NCBI RefSeq assembly: GCF_027580225.2
Contig: NW_027395277.1
Location: 1,426,001-1,490,000 of the forward strand
DNA from: Misgurnus anguillicaudatus
Taxonomy: Eukaryota > Chordata > Actinopteri > Cypriniformes > Cobitidae
Direction: 5' to 3'
Length of the DNA: 64,000 bases
The translations under genes and the position numbers were made by a program. Below the pieces are notes generated by a model. That model did no database searches, was not told the DNA's origin, and worked only from the letters and a program-made list of their open reading frames with translations. Positions 24,016 through 35,700 of the stretch are shown piece after piece. Within the stretch, counting starts at the first letter, position 1; each line of letters starts with the position of its first letter.

Positions 24016-27000
24016 GTTTAAAGATTGTTTTTATAACACACTCTCTGTGTCGTCCTCAGGTTCAGATGCTGGAATAGTTTCAGAGATTTCGTCATGTGAC
24101 TCTGTTCCCTACACTTTGACTCTTAGTGTTCATGTGCGCTCTCCAAACCCCATCTCCAAACTAGAGTCCAACTGTACTCTGGATCCTCTTGTGTTCCTCA
24201 ACTCTGATCACACTCAGGCAACGGTACTGTGGGCTTAATACAGTTTATATGTGTGTGTGTGTTTTACAGAGATAATGTTGTTTAAAGCCTGTAATAATGT
24301 ATTTGTGTGTTTGTGTTGTAGGTGAATCTGAGTTCTGGTCACAAGTTTGATAAAGATGTTGAGTTGTTTCTGTACTATCAGAATACCCATCAGCCCACTG
24401 CTATAGTGGAGGCAGGAGTGACCACTGCAAAACCAGGTACAGACTACAGTACATTAATCTGAAACAAACTCAACATTTTTATTGATACCTTAAGAACATA
24501 ATACAATTATTTTTTTAGTTCTTCTTATCAGTCATTGATCTCTTTCTCTGTTTTAGGTTCTCTGATGAGTGAGCCAGTGGTGATGATAAGTTTGTACCCT
24601 GAATTCCCAGAGGAAGTGATGTCATCATTAGCAACTCAAAGCGAGTTTGTTTTTTTTGATGGACAGATCAGGCAGTATGGGCTGTATGATGCATCATGGG
24701 GAAAGAGCACAGATGCGTATAGAAAGTGCAAAGGTACGAACAAGTTTGAACGTTTAAAATTTTATAAGTGTATTTGAAAAAGACATTTAAATTTCTGTCT
24801 GTCTGCAGGAAACTCTGCTGTTACTGTTGAAGAGTCTGCCCATGGGCTGTTACTTTAATATTTATGGATTTGGCTCTCGTTTTGAGTCCTTCTTCCCGTT
24901 AGTAACTAGAATCTAAATCATCTAAAGTTGTTATTTTGTTATAATCATCATGTGAGAGGATTTTAATGTTTGTGTCATTGCAGTCAGAGTGTTGTGTACA
25001 ATCAGGACACAATGGATCAGGCACTGGAGAGAGTCAATAAAATAATCGCAGACATGGGCGGCACAGAGATTTTACAGCCCCTAAAACACATCTACAGTCA
25101 ACCCTGTTACCCTGAACACCCCAGACAGGTGCATCACCTCAAAATACATCAATTTATACAGGAAACCAAACCTGAAGCATTTCAAAAGACTGGAGTTTTC
25201 CAAATTTGTCAGGCTTTTCATTTTTCAGATAGTTAAGTGTCATTTGTAAGATATTTTCTCTCTGCAGTTGTTTGTCTTCACTGATGGAGAGGTGGGGAAC
25301 ACTAAAGTGGTTCTGGATCTTGTGAAACTTCATGCTCACTCTCACAGGTACATTTCTCTTTATTAACATTTCCACTTAATAGCTCATGACAGTAAAATTA
25401 TTGAAGATTTGATTGATGATTTGTATCTTCAGGTGTTTCTCATTCGGTATTGGTGAGGGTGCAAGTACCGCCCTCATCACAGGAATGGCCAAAGAGGGAT
25501 CTGGACACGCCCAGTTCATCACAGGCACAGACCGCATGCAACCCAAAGTGAGACTATGGATGAGTTTTAGTTTGAAACAAGAGATGATGTAAATGTAGAG
25601 GGTTTGAATCTGTATGAGATTGTTTTATTTCTCTTCAAATGTTATCAGGTGATGGAGTCTCTCAGGTTTGCTCTTCAGCCTGCAGTGAACAAGATCTCAG
25701 TACAGTGGAAAGTACCAGATGGCATTACTGTTGACACGCTGTCTCCACCCATCAATGCAATTTTTCAGGGTCAAAGGTCACTTATTTATGCCCAACTTAA
25801 AGGACAGGTGAGAACTTGAGGTTTGCGATTTTATCTTCTGGTCATGGGTTTGTAATTTTTTTTTCATTTCATAGAGTTCAGAAAGCTCTGAAGGATCAGT
25901 GATAGTTCAATACAACCTGAAAGATCAACCCGTGACAAACCAGCTTCACTTCTGCCTTAAACCAACTGAGGACACTGGGTAACATAAACAAAGCACAGAT
26001 TCATCCTGATTCAGACTCATTCAACAACACTCAGATTCATTAAACTTTTAGTCGATGTTTCTGCAGGTTGTCCATCCACCGTCTAGCGGCCCGGTCTCTG
26101 ATTCGCTGTCTGGAGCAGGAGGAGAGGTCAGGAGGTGTAGATGTGGAGGATATCAGGAGGAGGATGGTGGAGATCAGTGTTGAAGCAGGAGTGAGCAGTG
26201 TTCATACAGCCTTTATTGCCATTAATAAACACAACAGAGAGGCTGTGAAAGGACCTCTTATACAGAGAAGAGTACCAACACAAGGTAAGTCATCTCACCG
26301 TTTGTTGTGTGAGTGATTTCAGTGTTTTTTATTAAATGTATGACTGCTTTGACTATCACTGTAAATTCACATTATTAATATTCAATGATTTTAGGTCTAT
26401 GTATGTCAAGTTTAGCAGTATATGGTAAGAGAACAACACTCTCATTACATGTTATAATAATTTTAGATAAAACGAGAAGCTCATGTCATTTTGTTTTATT
26501 TAATGGATGAGTTAAACCTGATATACTGCAGTCGTGCATATGATGCTAACTGGTTGTTTGTTTTAGGGATGTGCGATTCTCTAGGGATCAATGCTTGTGC
26601 AAGTAAGATAACACACAGTCACTATGTAGATGTTTTATTGAATATGCTGATAGATTTAGCGTCGAGAAACTGGTTGTCTTGTGTTTTTTTAGAGAGTTAT
26701 CGTTGCAAGAAAAAATCATCTAATTTTCCAAGTAAGAAAAAACTCTCAGACCTTATACAAAGATGTTCCTGTTTTTGTTATTTATTTGTTTGTTTGTTGT
26801 GTTTGATTATCTGTTTTTTCTTAATGTCTAAATGTGTTGACAGGGTTTATCAATGAGCATTTGTTAGTAACTGATTGTGTGTTTGTGTTTCAGGGATGTC
26901 CAAGCGCTCATGGACTGGTTTAAGACGATCACACAGTCAGTGAACAGATATTTTCTCATGTCTTACTTATATTTCGTTGTATTTATTTATTTATTCACGT

Positions 27001-27420
27001 CTGTTGTTTTTAATGTCTGATTGTGCTGACAAGGGGCTGAAAGGGTTTCTGCCGCATGTATGGAAGGAAGCGCGATTCAAAACCAATCAAAAGGTGCTTG
27101 CAGAGAACTGAACACACATCTGAATACATCTAAACATACTCAGATATATACTGTACAGTAAAATATAAATCATCTATGATGAGACTCAATCCACCTCTTA
27201 ACACTCAACATAAAAGACAAAAGAGTCTGAATTCAACTTTAAATGGCACATTTCAATACAGATCCACATACAATAACACTCCATATAGCTTATAGTGTGT
27301 ACTCAACTTTATGATGTATCATTTAAACATGTGGTCAAAAATTTAAGATCTTCTCAGTTTAACTCTTGAATACACACATGAATCAGTGCATTACTGTGAG
27401 AGTTTCTCTGGGGTCTTATA

Positions 27421-28519
27421 GGGTGCATTACAATTCAGGGGCTACGTCCTTCGAAGACCATATTTGAAGGCCAGTAACGTCACCTGCCCGTGACAAAGGC
27501 TTTCCCAATTTGAAGGGTCCTTCACATGGAGCCTCCAAATGCATAGCTGGATTCTTCACAGTCTTGGCTATCCCAAGATTCAATGCACGCCTGTGACGTC
27601 TAGGGATTTTGAAATAAACATTCAGAACTGTAGTTAAAGGGCACCTATGGTCACATCGTTGGTGTATTAGTTCATGTTAACGACATGCAAAAGGTATAAA
27701 CGATGACGCGAGTTATCGTCTCCAATGTAAATTTCTTTTCTTGGACTACAACAAACACACGGATTGTAGGCAACAGTTTACTTCCTGGGATTGGTGATGT
27801 AGACAAGATCGACATTATCATAATTCCTCCCACTTCAGACTCAAAGCCTGTAAGTTTCCTCCCGTTAGCATTGCATTGTGACCGAATCTTTCAAACATGA
27901 TAAGGAGCGTCACATTTCCGGCTGACGTCAGAGGTATTCAGGCCAATCAGGGAAACGGAGCTTTTCAAATCTGTGCGTTTCAGGAAGAGAGTGAAATCTG
28001 GAGCTACAAAAATGTACGGTATGTGGAAAATAATGTGTTTTTTTAACCATAAATCACGCAAACACATTGTATTATACCAAATACACAAAATAACATTGTT
28101 TTTAGCAATGAAATAGATGCCCTTTAAATAAAAAGTGTATATTTTGCTAATTAAAAGTCCTTGTCACTGTTTTCCTTATAAATTATGTTTTAGTGATGTG
28201 CATTAATATTAATAATATTACTGCAATATTGTGCATGTTGCATTTAACTTTTGTATAATTCTAAGGTTTTACATACAGTTCAGTAGTTTAATCTGCATCA
28301 ATGTGTCATATTTGTTTAAATAAAATAATAAATATCTAACACCATATTTATTTTTAAAAGTCTGAAGGGTCTCAGCTGTTGTGTTGGGCTGACAAGCGTC
28401 TAAACGTCTCATTTTAGTTCGCTTTGTAGACTTCAGAGGCTGCAGCCTTCAAATACAGAGTCTTGCTTTCAAAGTGGACGCCCTTTAGAAGGATACTGGT
28501 CATGAATTGCGATGCACCC
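27421..28519. mobile_element. 1.1-kb TIR element in a gene 3 linker intron
   Basis: The left end 'gggtgcattacaattca' and the reverse of the right end 'gggtgcatcgcaattca' are terminal inverted repeats; inside them both sides hold 'cttcaaa' words. It lies between linker exons 27034-27093 and 28599-28631. A copy lacking its left end is in gene 2 (16430-17114). No transposase is seen. Confidence 0.7.
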
Positions 28520-29578
28520 ATAGTTAACTTTGCGTCTACAATTAAACAAGTTTATATGTGGTAACTTATCAATATGTGGAATTTCATAGATATTTCAGAA
28601 ATGCTTCAGGCTGACTCCCTTTTAAAATGTGGTAAGAATCTGATTTTATTATGTTTTTGAATTGTGCAGACTGGATGTACAGTTTGTTACTAATCTATAG
28701 TAGTTTATATGTGAGAGGATTGAATGTATTGTGTTGTTGTATTTGTGTTTTTTCATCTAAATGAGATATTTCTCATAGGACTGATGGATATTCCACCTGT
28801 ACAAGAACAGAAGACTGGAATTATGACAAGTAAGACTATAAATAAACACTCTCACTATTTAAAATCACAAAACTTCATCTGGTTAATCGTTGTTTTCATT
28901 TACAGAGGTCAGAAATTTATTTCGTCGTAATTCTAAAAGCAAGTCTGTACAATCTGACCAGAGAAGCTTTCAAAGCAAACAAGACGGTACTGAAAACACA
29001 AACACACAAAGATCTTTACATCCAAATCTCATTTGTCACACATTGTTAGCTTGACAGCATGAGCAATGTTTGTGTTCACCAGAATCTAATCCTGAGATGA
29101 GCTCTGATCTCCATGATGATCCTTTACTTCAGCTGATTTCTCTTCAAAAAGCTTCAGGCTGCTGGGAACTGAATGCTGCTTTGGCTCGAGTGTTTGGAAA
29201 GACTGAAGATGAGCTGACCAATCAGAAACCAGCACAGGTGTGACATATGATTCAACATGATGAAATAATGAAAGATGATAATAAATGCATGTGTACGGTG
29301 TGTGTGTTTGTGTTTACAGGTGGAAGGGTCCGTGTGGGCCACTCTTCTGTCTCTCATCTGGTTATACGGCTATAAAATACAGCAACAGATTGAGTGGCAG
29401 TTTGTGGCCATGAAGGCGGCGTCATGGATCGGCTCTCAGAACAGTGAGATCTCCAAACTAGACGACATTCATCAGCAGATAAAGAGACGTTTGGTCAAGT
29501 ATTAAACTAAAGTGATGTGTGTGTTTGTTTCAGTGGTCAGTCTGTCTCAGTGTGTGTGTGATGGGAATCATCTACTGG

Positions 29579-31335
29579 CATGGCCGCGGGAAGTGGGGGT
29601 GCTGCGGGTGCTGCAGCACCCCCTGTTGGCGAGAGGGAGATTTTTTTTTAAGTAAAAATGTTTGCACAATTTATAGATGGGTTGCTCGGCGACGTCATTA
29701 ACTGGTTGCAAGAGGCAGAAAGAAGAGACGTGCCTTGTGTTGTAGGCTAGCTGTGTCTGTAAGTCAAAATGCAAAGGAGTTGTTGCGTGGATAATAGTAC
29801 CAACAGAGTCAGTGCTGGGTGCCTGATGTTAACATACCAGTAAATGCGACTATTACGTTAGCCCAACATTATAATTCATACATGTATCACAGTAACACTG
29901 CAAAAATAAAGACAGAAAAACAGTTCCAACTAAAATCAAGTTTTATTTATATACAAACAATAAAGAACGCTTCAATAATTAAGGTTGTTGCAGTAGCGGA
30001 TCAGCTCACCAATCGGGCTTTCTGCCTCCTGGATGCTCGCGCACCCTGTAATGTTTGTAAACCGGCAACCCCGTCTATATATTACTTATGAATATTTTAG
30101 GAAATTATTTTTGACACACGTAGGTTATTACGTGTATTTTGGATTTTAATTTCATGTGCCTACCCATCTCCGTGGCCTCATCCGAGCGCACTTCTCCGCC
30201 TTGCGTCTTTTGAAGACATGGTACGCACTCACCAGGACCCAAAAAAGACTCACACACCTTTGGCTGATGCATGCCCGCACAGAAATTCTAAACTCCCTGG
30301 GCATTCGTACCCTCATGAGAGACTCATGACCGGCGCAATGCGCGACGCGAGTGTCTTTTGCTAGAGTAAAGAGCGCGTTGATAATATGCGCATATTAACG
30401 GGATGACAACGCGGGTTTGTTATCATGGATGCGAAGCAGCACAAACACGCCTTTTTAAAGGTTTAAAATTTAAAAGATTATTATTGAGTGTCTTGGACAT
30501 AAATGATAACCGATTATGAGACGTTAGAAGGCGCAAAGGGCTGCTTCATCTGTAGCTAAGTAAATAAATGCTTCGCTTTTAAAGAAATGCATATATTTTT
30601 AAATGTTTTTTAAATGCTTCCCCACGAATTTATTGTATATAATGACTCTTTACCTGTGGATATGGTGAAATGAGAACGTTTGTAAATTCTTTATCTCTTG
30701 TTTGTAACAAATAAAGTATTTTTAGAGTACAAACCTTATATAAAGCCTAATATATTCTAAAAATGTAATTATACAGCATGTATTTCTTTATAAAAGTATA
30801 CAATATCGGAACTAAACCCATTATTATTTTTGTTCAATGTATGAATTATTTATAAGTTAAAAAAGCCAGCGATAGTACTATTTAGTAAAAAAAGGTCTAA
30901 ATAAGGTATGTAATTGTGAGAATATTTTACCACTGTTAATCGACGTGTGATCCTAACTTAAAAACGAAAGTAAAATATGTTCGTCTGGACATTGAAAATT
31001 TTGAAGTTTATTTAATATTATATGTTGTTATAATATTATATGTTGTATGTAAATATATATATGCAATGTATGTCTGAAGATGTAACGAAAGTAATTTCCC
31101 CTGGAATTGTTATAAGTATTTCTGCTTCTGATTAATAGCGAATATATTAATCTGATGTCTGTGTGTTTCAGACCCTGCTGTGTGCACTAAAGTGTATATG
31201 ACAATAAAGTAGTGTGAAACTCAATGTATTTATTTTTAAAATGTATTTTAAATGGGCCTATAGGCTCATAGGTTTTTGTAAAAAAAAAAAAAAATTCACA
31301 GCACCCCCTGATCAAAATGACTTCCAGCGGCCCTG
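29579..31335. mobile_element. hAT-like element, 1.76 kb, in the 3' end of gene 3
   Basis: TCTACTGG at 29571-29578 is repeated at 31336-31343, and genes 1, 2, 4, 5 and 6 have the uninterrupted site ('catctactgggatgtca'). Terminal inverted repeats: left 'catggccgcgggaagt', right in reverse 'cagggccgctggaagt'. It therefore landed in the alternative last exon (or 3' UTR) of gene 3, downstream of the TAA at 29503-29505. If the spliced terminus is used, the frame runs into the element and stops at 29653-29655. The part at about 30330-30720 is related to the insertion in intron 10 of gene 2. No transposase ORF is seen. Confidence 0.9.
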
Positions 31336-31378
31336 TCTACTGGGATGTCAAGTGAAAGAAGAAACTTTGGGAATCTGA

Positions 31379-32335
31379 AGAAGACTTCAGTGTTTCTACT
31401 TCCTGTGATGTCAAAAGGCCAAACTGCTCATATAGTCATATTATATATCATTAATTTGATATGATTTGCTGTCATATGGAATCACATTTGCTCAAAAATC
31501 CAAACGTTCAGGAGTGAAAACTTCCTGTCCGGTCCAAACTACTTACTGAAACCAAGATGCAAAATTGCTAATTTGGTTAAAAACTGCAACTTTAAGAGCT
31601 GTTGTTTACTTCTCATATAACAAAGTGTTTCTTCAAGGCACAATATCAATAAACCAAACCATTGAATACTAAAGCTTGTGGAAAACTAAATTATGACATA
31701 AATTAATTATGAGCACTTTATATCACCACCCAAAAAAACGCATGTTTGTGTGTTTGCTGCTGTGAAATAAAATTGAAACTTTCTAAATAAATAAAAAGCA
31801 TCTAAATAAAAACAACAAAATTTCTTCTGCTTTTTTTGTTTACCTTTGATAATTTTTATGTTAAATTACAGCTGTTGGACACAACAACTTATATATCTCA
31901 TTGGCAATTATTTAAAAAAAGAAATTTTTGCTTCTTTAGCACTGTTTTTTTTTTTTGAGGCAGCTATTCACAACGATTATGAAAAATATGTCAATCTGAT
32001 TAACCTCTAAGACTTTAGTGATGTAAAAGTATAAAAACAGATATAGACTGACATTTTCTTATATAAATAAACATTAACTACTAATTTGAGTACCAAAAAT
32101 GATCCAATAGATTGAGGCATAAAAGCTGTTTTGTATTTTTAATATTATTCTGAGGCTTTATCTGTTGAATAGTTCGTGTCATTCTTCACAGTGTGTCGGC
32201 TATTTTATTACATTCTTTTCCTTTTATGCATTATTTTTTATTATTTTGTACATAATTATTGTGTTTTTGTCATCTTGTGTATATATATTTAAAGCTTATT
32301 TGTGTATTTCTTGGTGAATACAAAGTGAAACTACT
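31379..32335. other. spacer between genes 3 and 4
   Basis: 3' flank with 'aataaa' boxes near 31766 and 31790, followed by AT-rich spacer that is closely related to the spacers after genes 4 (about 41270-42060) and 5 (about 50490-50950). No exon is seen. Confidence 0.5.
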
Positions 32336-32339
32336 CTGT

Positions 32340-32595
32340 GAGCCGCCCCCACTGTGAATATTAGCTCTGCTCATGAATATTAATTAGGCGGATGGTTACC
32401 TTCATTGAGGCTATTGGTTCTCTTCAGTGAGGATCCGCCCACAAACAAAGGAATGTTCACGATCGCTTCCGTAACGCGTTTCTGGTATTTAAACGTAATT
32501 TTTTGGATCGTTTCCCATCTTTCTCTCGCACTTATCTACAAGCTCTGATTTATTCAGTTGTTGCTGTTTTTCATTGAGGATTTTCAACTACTGAG
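32340..32595 (+). promoter_or_regulatory. promoter and non-coding exon of gene 4
   Basis: The longer promoter form shared by genes 4, 5 and 6: 'gctcatgaatattaattagg', 'ggttaccttcattgaggcta', 'ttggttctcttcagtgagga', 'tccgcccac', then 'tatttaaacg'. It has an inverted CCAAT (attgg) and a GC-box-like motif. The non-coding exon ends at 'actgag|gttcgtg' (32595). Confidence 0.6.
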
Positions 32596-32792
32596 GTTCG
32601 TGTTCAATGTACTTTTACTTTGACGAGAACTGACAGGATTTATAATGTATATATTTACAGTGTTTTACAGTACTAATGTGAGGTAATAATATGTGTTTAA
32701 TGTAATAACGAGGTTTTAAAAACATGCTCTTCTTTTGACCGCAGTTTGTATGTACAGTAACCTAAAGCTTTATTTTCTTGAACAGAGACAGA

Positions 32793-35700
32793 ATGACGAC
32801 CTGCGGTCTCGTGACTAAAGAAAAACAGCCAGGTATGAACTCACCAGACCAGTTTACTGTCTGTCATTAAAGCTATGTTTATATTCATCTATAGGCTACC
32901 TACATATATGCTTAAATTCCTTTATGATGGATAGACAGTACATAGATAGATAGATAGATGTTGTTGTGATTGTTTTCTTGTCAGTTCCTCTGAAGAGCAT
33001 CAGAGTTGAGGTGCAGGTGAAGAGTCATGTAGCTACAGTCACCTCCACTCTGCAGTATGTGAATGAGGAAGAGCGCCACCTGGAGGCTTTGTTTGTGTTT
33101 CCTCTGCCTGCTGATGCTGCTGTCTGTCACTTCAGTGCCAAGATCGGAGATCAGGAGATTGTGTCAGAAGTTCAAGACAGACAAACTGTGAGTCTAAACA
33201 CCTACATGCACAAACATACAGGAAAATACACAACAGAAGCATTTAAACATTTGCATTTATTTCCTCATATTTGAATTCTCTCTGTGTTGCCAGGCAAGGG
33301 ATCAGTATGATGATGCTGTGAGTTCAGGTCAGCAGGCGTTTCTGTTGGAAGAGAGTAAAGAAAGTTCTGATGTGTTCAGTCTGAGTGTTGGGTGTCTGTC
33401 ACCGGGTCAGAATGCTGACATCACCATCACATACATCACTGAGCTCTCTGTGCAGGCCGACCACTCGCTGCGCTTCTGTCTGCCTGCTGTACTCAACCCC
33501 AGATACACACCAGCAGGTACTGGACTTCAACAGCTGTCAACACTTCACTGTAATATCACATATTTACAGCAGAACACAATATTTACAGTAATACCATGCA
33601 TTTAAAGCAACACACAATATTAACAGTAACACCGTACATTTAAAGCAAACGCACAATATCAACAGTAATACTGTACATTTAAAAGCAACTCACAATATTT
33701 ACAGTAATACCATACATTTAAAGCAACAGACAATAATCACAGTAATACAGCACATTTACACCAACACACAATATCAGCAGTAAAACCGTACATTTAAAGC
33801 AACACACAATATTCACAGTAATACTGTACATTTAAAACAACACACAATATTTACAGTAATACCATACATTTAAAGCAACAGACAATAATCACAGTAATAC
33901 AGCACATTTACACCAACACACAATATCAGCAGTAAAACCGTACATTTAAAGCAACACACAATATTCACAGTAATACTGTACATTTAAAACAACACACAAT
34001 ATTTACAGTAATACCATACATTTAAAGCAACACACAATATTAACAGTAACATCGTACATTTAAAGCAAACGCACAATATTAACAGTAATACCATACATTT
34101 AAAAGCAACACACAATATTTACAGTAATACCATACATTTAAAGCAACAGACAATAATCACAGTAATACAGCACATTTACAACAACACACAATATCAGCAG
34201 TAATACCGTACATTTAAAGCAACACACAATATTCACAGTAATACTGTACATTTAAAGCATCATGCAATATTTACAGTAATACTGTACATTTAAAGCAACA
34301 CACAATATTTACAGTAATAATGCACATTTAAAGTATCACACAATATTTACAGTAATAATGCACATTTAAAGCATCACACAATATTTACAGTAATAATGCA
34401 CATTTAAAGCAACACACAATATTTACAGTAATAATGCACATTTAGAGCATCACACAATATTTACAGTAATAATGCACATTTAAAGCAACACATAATATTT
34501 ACAGTAATAATGCACATTTAAAGCAACACATAATATTTACAGTAATAATGCACATTTAAAGCAACACACAATATTTACAGTGAAACTGTACATTTAAAGC
34601 ATCACACAATATTACAGTAATATCACACATTTACAGTAATACCACACATTTACAGTAATACACAATATTTACAGTAATAAGTGAGTTTAAAGATTGTTTT
34701 TCTAACACACTCTCTGTGTCGTCCTCAGGTTCAGATGCTGGAATAGTTTCAGAGATTTCGTCATGTGTCTCTGTTCCCTACACTTTGACTCTTAGTGTTC
34801 ATGTGAGCTCTCCAAACCCCATCTCCAAACTAGAGTCCAACTGTACTCTGGATCCTCTTGTGTTCCTCAACTCTGATCACACTCAGGCAACGGTACTGTG
34901 GGGTTAATACAGTTTATATGTGTGTGTTTTTACAGAGATAATGTTGTTTAAGCCTGTAATAATGTGTTTGTGTGTTTGTGTTGTAGGGGAATCTGAGTTC
35001 CGGTCACAAGTTTGATAAAGATGTTGAGTTGTTTCTGTACTATCAGAATACCCATCAGCCCACTGCTATAGTGGAGGCAGGAGTGACCACTGCAAAACCA
35101 GGTACACACTACAGTACATCAATCTGATATAAACGGGAAAAAAAATTGATACCGTAAGAATATAATACAATTATTTTTTAGTTCTTCACATCAGTCATTG
35201 ATCTCTTTCCCTGTGTCAGGTTCTCTGATGAGTGACCCAGTGGTGATGATAAGTTTGTACCCAGAATTCCCAAAGGAAGTGATGTCATCATTAGCCACTC
35301 AAGGCGAGTTTGTTTTTGTGATTGACAGATCAGGCAGTATGGGCTGTATGATGCATAATGGGGAAGGAGCACAGATCCGTATAGAAAGCGCAAAGGTATG
35401 AGTTTTAAAGTGTTATGCATTTTTTTTTACCAATATTTGAATCTTTCTAAACGCAATTAAAAAAGACATTTTAAATCTCTGTACAAATCTGTCTGTCTGC
35501 AGGAAACTCTGCTGTTACTGTTGAAGAGTCTGCCCATGGGCTGTTACTTTAATATCTATGGATTTGGTTCTCATTTTGAGTCCTTCTTCCCGTTAGTGAC
35601 TAGAATCTAAATCATCTATAGTTGTTATTTTGTTATATTCATCATGTGAGAGGATTTTAATGTTTGTGTCATTGCAGTCAGAGTGTTGTGTACAATCAGG

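Larger units (their letters stand above)
19555..29505 (+). pseudogene. VWA5A-like gene 3, frameshifted in the VWA metal-site exon
   Basis: Exons by homology: 19555-19594, 21446-21648, 23597-23819, 24060-24223, 24322-24436, 24557-24733, 24809-24897, 24984-25128, 25268-25347, 25433-25547, 25649-25807, 25875-25978, 26067-26284, 26395-26424, 26567-26602, 26693-26731, 26894-26935, 27034-27093, 28599-28631, 28779-28829, 28906-28986, 29083-29237, 29320-29505. Exon 6 is 177 nt where the other four copies have 176. After GAGTTTGTT the T run is longer, the DRSGS metal site is lost, and the shifted frame stops at TAA 24856-24858 in exon 7. All other exons keep their size and splice sites, so the damage is recent or a sequencing error. 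The first exon reads MMNCGLVTEQKQP. If expressed it would give a VIT-only protein of about 320 residues. Eight linker exons are found; four resemble gene 2, four are its own. Transposons fill introns 1, 2 and one linker intron. Confidence 0.8.

Noticed and set aside
33536..34680. Regularly spaced repeats that might suggest a CRISPR array
   Set aside because: Repeats and 'spacers' are one tandem 36-bp unit with point changes, in an intron of a vertebrate gene; there are no cas genes and no constant repeat.
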